From NCBI GenBank assembly GCA_947377705.1, contig CANCGU010000073.1, forward strand, positions 1 to 10,807: a stretch of DNA of 10,807 nt, read 5' to 3'. Shown here in pieces: positions 6,503 to 10,807 of the stretch (position 1 is its first letter; the number at the start of each line of letters is the position of its first letter). Below the pieces are notes generated by a model. That model was not told the DNA's origin, did not search any database, and saw only the letters and a list, made by a program, of their open reading frames with translations. The position numbers were made by a program, and so were the translations under genes. This DNA is from Comamonadaceae bacterium (GTDB lineage: Bacteria; Pseudomonadota; Gammaproteobacteria; Burkholderiales; Burkholderiaceae).

Positions 6503-7514
6503 GTCTTCGTCCAATCTCATTCTCTACACAACCGAGGACGGTAAAAGCCAGATCAAGCTACGGGCCAAATCTGAAACAGTTTGGCTTTCTCAAGGTGAGA
6601 TGGCTGCTTTATTCGACGTGAGCACGGACAACGTGGGATTGCATCTTAAAAATATCTTTTCGGACGGAGAACTTGAAGGAAATTCAGTTACCGAGGAATC
6701 CTCGGTAACTGCCAGCGATGGAAAGAACTACCGCACCAAGCTCTACAACCTCGACGCCATCTTGGCCGTCGGCTATCGGGTGCGTTCGCCTCGTGGCGTG
6801 CAGTTTCGTCGCTGGGCCTCTAGCGTGCTTAAGGAGTTCCTGACCAAGGGGTTTGTGATGGACGACGAGCGGCTGAAGAACCCCGATGGCCGCCCAGACT
6901 ACTTTGACGAGATGCTGGCCCGCATCCGCGACATTCGGGCCTCAGAAAAGCGCTTTTACCAAAAGGTGCGCGACCTGTTTGCGCTCAGCAGCGATTACGA
7001 CAAGACAGACCAAGCCACCCAGCATTTTTTTGCAACCGTGCAAAACATGCTGCTTTATGCTGTGACGCAAAAGACTGCAGCTGAACTGATCACCGCCCGA
7101 GCCAATGCAAATGACACTAACTTTGGGCTGTTGCATTGGAAGGGTTCCCAAGTGCGCAAGGCCGACATTGTGGTTGCCAAGAATTATTTGACCGAAGACG
7201 AGATCGACACCCTGAACCGGTTGGTGGTGATCTTTCTAGAAACCGCAGAGCTGCGCACCAAGAACCGCCAAGAAATCCGCATGGCCTTTTGGCAGAAAAA
7301 TGTGGAGCAAATCATCAGATCTAACGGCTTTATGGTGCTTAGCCATGCAGGCGAGGTTAGCCACGCTCAAATGGAAGAGCAGATTGAGCCCATGTTCATA
7401 GCCTTTGATCAACGCCGCAAACAGCAAGAGGCAGTGCAGGCCGATAGCCAAGATGATGCCGAATTAAAGGCTTTGGAAAACAGCCTGAAAAACAGAACCC
7501 AAAGCAACATCTAG
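6501..7514 (+). CDS. rhuM: RhuM family protein
   Basis: This 337-residue protein belongs to the RhuM family, named for a Salmonella SPI-3 gene. Its molecular role is not settled; homologues are often accessory and occur near type I restriction-modification genes. A likely helix-turn-helix lies at about 27-53 (VWLSQGEMAALFDVS then NVGLHLKNIF). Family landmarks follow: DGKNYRTKLYNLD (73-85), GYRVRSPRGVQFRRWA (91-106), a predicted helical middle with RASEKRFYQKVRDLF (146-160), QNMLLYAVTQKTAAELI (181-197) and KADIVVAKNYL (220-230). The C-terminus (about 303-337) is charged, Gln-rich and probably disordered. The ATG lacks a clear ribosome site. The stop lies 2-29 nt before uvrD, so the two are probably co-transcribed. 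A perfect palindrome sits in codons 62-70. No transposase, integrase or clear flanking repeats are visible. Confidence 0.88.
   Translation: MSSSNLILYTTEDGKSQIKLRAKSETVWLSQGEMAALFDVSTDNVGLHLKNIFSDGELEGNSVTEESSVTASDGKNYRTKLYNLDAILAVGYRVRSPRGVQFRRWASSVLKEFLTKGFVMDDERLKNPDGRPDYFDEMLARIRDIRASEKRFYQKVRDLFALSSDYDKTDQATQHFFATVQNMLLYAVTQKTAAELITARANANDTNFGLLHWKGSQVRKADIVVAKNYLTEDEIDTLNRLVVIFLETAELRTKNRQEIRMAFWQKNVEQIIRSNGFMVLSHAGEVSHAQMEEQIEPMFIAFDQRRKQQEAVQADSQDDAELKALENSLKNRTQSNI
6685..6711. repeat. Perfect 13+1+13 palindrome inside rhuM
   Basis: CAGTTACCGAGGA (6685-6697) and TCCTCGGTAACTG (6699-6711) are exact reverse complements separated by one A. As RNA this is a 12-bp hairpin with an AAU loop and no following U-tract. 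As DNA it is a long, nearly perfect dyad. It encodes the self-similar peptide SVTEESSVT in the loop before DGKNYRTK. Confidence 0.9.
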
Positions 7515-7543
7515 AAGTGGGTGGGGGTTTCTACAATTGCCCC

Positions 7544-9943
7544 ATGCATACCTCTTTTGGGCTTGACGCCTTTGCCACATCCCCCTTGCTCCAAGGCCTC
7601 AACCCAGAGCAATCGGCCGCAGTCACGTTGCCGCAGACGCACGCACTCATCTTGGCGGGCGCGGGTTCGGGCAAGACGCGGGTGCTGACCACGCGCATTG
7701 CGTGGCTCATGCAAACAGGGCAGGTGTCGCCGGGCGGCATCTTGGCGGTGACGTTCACCAACAAAGCCGCCAAAGAAATGCTCACGCGTTTGTCGGCCAT
7801 GCTGCCTGTGAGCGTGCGCGGCATGTGGGTGGGCACTTTTCACGGGTTGTGCAACCGCTTTTTGCGCGCCCACTGGAAGCTGGCTAATTTGCCCCAGTCA
7901 TTTCAAATCTTGGACACCCAGGACCAGCTCAGTGCCATCAAGCGTTTGAGCAAGCAATTCAATGTGGATGACGAGCGTTTTCCACCTAAAGAAACCATGC
8001 GCTTCATCGCCGGTTGCAAAGAAGACGGCCTGCGCCCCAAAGACGTGGTGGCCCGCGACCCCGACGACCGCAAACGTGTGGAGCTGTACGAGCTGTACGA
8101 AGCCCAATGCCAACGCGAAGGCGTGGTGGACTTTGGTGAACTCATGCTGCGCTCGTACGAGCTGCTGCGCGACAACGACCCGCTACGCGAGCACTACCGC
8201 CGCCGCTTTCAACACATCTTGGTAGACGAGTTTCAAGACACCAACAAGCTGCAATACGCGTGGCTCAAACAACTCGCTGGACCTGTGGACCAAGGTGGCG
8301 GGGCTATCTTGGCCGTGGGCGACGACGACCAAAGCATTTACGCCTTCCGTGGCGCACGCGTGGGCAACATGGCTGACTTTGTGCGCGAGTACAACGTGAC
8401 GCACCAAATCAAGCTGGAGCAAAACTACCGCAGCTTCAGCAACATCTTGGACAGTGCCAACCACCTCATCAGCCACAACAAAGGCCGCTTGGGTAAAAAC
8501 CTGCACACCACGCAGGGCGCGGGTGAGCCCGTGCGTGTGTATGAATCTCCCACCGACTTTGCCGAAGCGCAATGGATGGTGGAGGAGATGAAGCAACTGT
8601 TGCGCGATGGCCAAAACGGTGATGGCACGAATGGCGTGCAACACCGCAGCGAAATTGCCGTGCTCTACCGCAGCAACGCACAAAGCCGCGTGATTGAAAC
8701 CGCGCTGTTCAACGCCGCCATGCCGTACCGCGTGTACGGTGGTTTGCGCTTCTTCGAACGCGCGGAAATCAAACACGCCTTGGCCTATTTGCGCTTGCTA
8801 GAAAACCCACGCGACGACACCAGCTTCATGCGCGTGGTCAACTTCCCGCCGCGTGGCATTGGTGCGCGCAGCATTGAGCAGCTGCAAGACGCCTCACGCG
8901 CCATGGGCTGCGCCATGAGCGATGCTGTCACGGCCGTGGCTGGCAAAGCGGGCGCCAACCTCAGCGCCTTTGTGGCCAAGATTGATGTGTTACGCGAACA
9001 AACGCAAGGCCAAAACCTGCGTCAAATCATTGAACTGTTGTTGGACCATTCAGGCCTGATCACCCATTACCAAGGCGAACGCGAAGGCCAAGACCGCATT
9101 GAAAACTTGCAAGAGTTGGTCAACGCCGCCGAGAGCTTTGTCACGCAAGAAGGCTTTGGCCGCGATGCGGTGGCCTTGCCCATTGATGAGCACGGTCAGC
9201 CTGTGGCCACAGACGGCAACACACCCTCCACACCACAAACCATGATCAACGCCGACACAGGCGAAACCTTGTCGCCCTTGGCTGCCTTCCTCACGCACGC
9301 GGCATTGGAGTCGGGTGACAACCAAGCGCAAGCGGGTCAAGACGCGATTCAGCTGATGACGGTGCATGCATCCAAAGGCTTGGAGTTTGATTGCGTGTTC
9401 ATCACGGGCATGGAAGAGGGCTTGTTCCCCCACGAAAACTCGATGAATGACTTTGATGGCCTCGAAGAAGAGCGCCGCCTCATGTACGTGGCCATCACGC
9501 GTGCGCGCAAGCGTTTGTACCTGAGCCATTCGCAAACCCGCATGTTGCATGGTCAAACACGTTACAACTTGAAAAGCCGTTTCTTTGAAGAGCTGCCAGA
9601 GCACACGCTCAAGTGGATCACACCTGCACGTTCCGCCTTTGCCGACGCCATGCCCACGCGTCGCGATGCATGGCAGAACAACAACGGTTGGCAAAACAAC
9701 GCCTGGGGTGGCGGTGCGGCCACCGCGGTAGCGCCCAAGCCCGTTCCTCAGCGCGCCGCACCTGTTAGCAGTGGCCCCAATGCATGGGTGCGCAGCGGTG
9801 TGCAGGTATTTCACACCAAGTTTGGTGAGGGCACGGTGGTGAGCATTGAAGGTGTGGGCGACGATGCCCGTGCGCAAGTGAACTTCCCGCGTCACGGCAC
9901 CAAGTGGCTAGCGCTGAGTGTGGCCAAGCTCACGCAGGTGTGA
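7544..9943 (+). CDS. uvrD: UvrD-type superfamily 1 DNA helicase (helicase II)
   Basis: UvrD is a 3'-5' DNA helicase acting in nucleotide excision repair, methyl-directed mismatch repair and removal of RecA filaments. All SF1A motifs are present in the 799-residue protein: Q motif LNPEQSAAV (19-27), Walker A GAGSGKT (39-45), motif Ia AVTFTNKAAKE, motif II VDEFQD (227-232), motif III GDDDQSIYAFRG (from 259), motif IV LEQNYRS, motif V VHASKGLEF (607-615) and motif VI YVAITRAR (648-655). A C-terminal Tudor-like domain (about 750-799, VFHTKFGEGTVVSIEG) supports UvrD over Rep. A Trp/Asn/Gly-rich linker with WQNN repeats precedes it, and the protein is longer than E. coli UvrD (720 residues). I chose ATG 7544 over GTG 7517, because homology should begin near FGLDAF. 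No good ribosome site precedes either, so coupling to rhuM is possible. Confidence 0.95.
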   Translation: MHTSFGLDAFATSPLLQGLNPEQSAAVTLPQTHALILAGAGSGKTRVLTTRIAWLMQTGQVSPGGILAVTFTNKAAKEMLTRLSAMLPVSVRGMWVGTFHGLCNRFLRAHWKLANLPQSFQILDTQDQLSAIKRLSKQFNVDDERFPPKETMRFIAGCKEDGLRPKDVVARDPDDRKRVELYELYEAQCQREGVVDFGELMLRSYELLRDNDPLREHYRRRFQHILVDEFQDTNKLQYAWLKQLAGPVDQGGGAILAVGDDDQSIYAFRGARVGNMADFVREYNVTHQIKLEQNYRSFSNILDSANHLISHNKGRLGKNLHTTQGAGEPVRVYESPTDFAEAQWMVEEMKQLLRDGQNGDGTNGVQHRSEIAVLYRSNAQSRVIETALFNAAMPYRVYGGLRFFERAEIKHALAYLRLLENPRDDTSFMRVVNFPPRGIGARSIEQLQDASRAMGCAMSDAVTAVAGKAGANLSAFVAKIDVLREQTQGQNLRQIIELLLDHSGLITHYQGEREGQDRIENLQELVNAAESFVTQEGFGRDAVALPIDEHGQPVATDGNTPSTPQTMINADTGETLSPLAAFLTHAALESGDNQAQAGQDAIQLMTVHASKGLEFDCVFITGMEEGLFPHENSMNDFDGLEEERRLMYVAITRARKRLYLSHSQTRMLHGQTRYNLKSRFFEELPEHTLKWITPARSAFADAMPTRRDAWQNNNGWQNNAWGGGAATAVAPKPVPQRAAPVSSGPNAWVRSGVQVFHTKFGEGTVVSIEGVGDDARAQVNFPRHGTKWLALSVAKLTQV

Positions 9944-10720
9944 TCAGGCGTAAATCACGTCTGATGTGAAACAGTCTTTGAAGCTGTAATACGTCGAGCA
10001 AAAAAACATCGCGGCCAGCATCAGCATGGCGGGTAGCAAGGCCATGGCGGCGAAGTCGTTGTCGCCGATCAGACCCGAAATGAGGGTGATGCCCAAGGTC
10101 GTGCCCAAGAAGATGAATGACCACATCAGTCCAAACACCAAAAAGGCGCGCCAGTTACTCAGACATGCCACCGTGCTGAAAAACAGGCTTTTGAATACGG
10201 GTAACCCGTGCCAGTGGGTGAGTGCAGGCGCGTGCCAAAACACCATGGACAAAGGCATGTAAAGCAACAAGGACAACCACATGGCGTTTTGAAATTCGGG
10301 TTTCATCAAGGTGTCCATGTCGAGCGATCCGCCCACCAAGTACAGCTTGGCAAAGTCGCCACCATCCACCAAGGCAGACAAGCCCATGACGCCAATGAAG
10401 CCACAGGCATAGAGCAGCCCCAAGACCAACATCTTGCGCCTGCCGTCTTGGCCTGATCTCAGGCCCGCCACCAAAATCAACGGCATTGGGAACTTGTCTA
10501 AGTCCACTTCGCGTGTCGCAGCCATCAGGCCCAAAGAGGCCGCAGGTAGAAACATCAAGGCAAAAAAACCACCTATCCAGGGAACCATGGACAAGACGGA
10601 CATGCTCGCCATGAACATGAAGAACAAGCCACTGAGTGCGAGGGGCTGCTTCCAAAAGGCGCGAATGCCTTGACGCACCCAGAGCGAACCAGTTTTAGCA
10701 GGGACAACGTTGAGTTTCAT
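9944..10720 (-). CDS. BPSS1780-family inner-membrane protein
   Basis: The product is a 258-residue polytopic membrane protein of the uncharacterised BPSS1780 family found in Burkholderiales; no function is known. The N-terminus MKLNVVPAKTGSLWVRQGIR and the region FWHAPALTHWHGLPVFKSLFFS (about 161-182) resemble that family by recall. About six hydrophobic segments are visible: roughly 27-46, 49-68, 97-117, 146-163, 191-217 and 224-244. It starts 3 nt after the stop of the preceding minus-strand gene, so the two probably share a transcript. Its stop (TCA, 9944-9946) directly abuts the uvrD stop. The ribosome site is weak and lies inside the end of the preceding gene. Confidence 0.85.
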   Translation of the reverse strand: MKLNVVPAKTGSLWVRQGIRAFWKQPLALSGLFFMFMASMSVLSMVPWIGGFFALMFLPAASLGLMAATREVDLDKFPMPLILVAGLRSGQDGRRKMLVLGLLYACGFIGVMGLSALVDGGDFAKLYLVGGSLDMDTLMKPEFQNAMWLSLLLYMPLSMVFWHAPALTHWHGLPVFKSLFFSTVACLSNWRAFLVFGLMWSFIFLGTTLGITLISGLIGDNDFAAMALLPAMLMLAAMFFCSTYYSFKDCFTSDVIYA

Positions 10721-10723
10721 AAC

Positions 10724-10807
10724 TCAGAGTGTGACAGGGTGTGCCACACGTTGGCGCAATACACGTTCAAAGTGTGTGGGGTCATGCGGTTGCAGCATGC
10801 TGGCTTC
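10724..10807 (-). CDS. C-terminal fragment, possibly homoserine kinase
   Basis: On minus, one frame is open from the right edge and ends TGA at 10726-10724, giving 27 residues ending DPTHFERVLRQRVAHPVTL. The 3-nt gap to the next start, without any promoter room, supports a real upstream gene in an operon. By recall, ThrB homoserine kinase precedes a BPSS1780-type gene in some Burkholderiales, and its C-terminus often contains a DP-x-x-F-x-x-x-L pattern. This fragment is too short to confirm that, so I give no symbol. Confidence 0.5.
   Translation of the reverse strand, partial: EASMLQPHDPTHFERVLRQRVAHPVTL

Noticed and set aside
7517..7543. GTG 7517 as the uvrD start
   Set aside because: It adds nine residues (MGGGFYNCP) that do not look like the usual N-terminus. 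ATG 7544 begins close to the expected start. Not fully excluded, because neither has a good ribosome site.
6421..7543. Mobile element carrying rhuM
   Set aside because: No integrase, transposase, terminal inverted repeats, target duplications or tRNA attachment site were visible on either side of rhuM.
8081..8098. Tandem 9-bp repeat GAGCTGTAC x2 in uvrD
   Set aside because: It encodes ELYELY in a conserved helical region; ordinary coding sequence.
8183..8776. Minus-strand open frame of 197 codons opposite uvrD
   Set aside because: Same reason: a shadow of uvrD codon use, with no motif or ribosome site.
9050..9895. Long minus-strand open frame (281 codons) opposite uvrD
   Set aside because: It lies wholly antisense to uvrD, which has every helicase motif. 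The translation has no recognisable domain, and such mirror frames are common opposite GC-rich genes.
1..10807. CRISPR array, tRNA or rRNA genes
   Set aside because: No regularly spaced repeats, cloverleaf-like sequence or rRNA signatures were seen in the intergenic regions.

Overview
The window looks like chromosome of a betaproteobacterium of the order Burkholderiales, probably a Comamonadaceae member such as a Limnohabitans or Rhodoferax relative. I infer this from recalled family resemblance (BPSS1780-type membrane protein, UvrD and MinC style) and from moderate-to-high GC coding sequence. No database search was possible. It is mostly housekeeping DNA with one likely accessory gene, a rhuM homologue.

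Layout. 1-159 (+) is the basic C-terminal tail of an unidentified protein. It ends at a strong bidirectional terminator (180-220) shared with the convergent minCDE operon (2104 to 247, minus), which places the division septum. 2176-5231 (+) is a translationally coupled pair: a TonB-dependent outer-membrane receptor and a cytoplasmic alpha/beta hydrolase with an HGGFW motif, overlapping by ATGA. A second bidirectional terminator (5261-5298) separates this pair from guaC (6307 to 5330, minus), a GMP reductase of the Bacillus-like type.

The 193-bp region 6308-6500 between guaC and rhuM has a well-formed intrinsic terminator on the minus strand, pointing into guaC. It sits directly downstream of a possible extended -10 promoter and has a possible second pairing partner. 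rhuM (6501-7514, +) is followed within 2-29 nt by uvrD (7544-9943, +), so the two are probably co-transcribed. The uvrD stop codon abuts, with no spacer, the stop of a convergent six-helix membrane protein gene (10720 to 9944, minus). That gene lies 3 nt after the end of another minus-strand gene entering from the right edge, possibly homoserine kinase.

I found no complete new multi-gene system. The most unusual signals are hidden RNA or dyad structures: the guaC leader terminator, a perfect 13-bp hairpin inside minE that reads as an intrinsic terminator on the antisense strand, and a perfect 13+1+13 palindrome inside the rhuM coding sequence. The orphan rhuM-uvrD arrangement is the best candidate for accessory biology.
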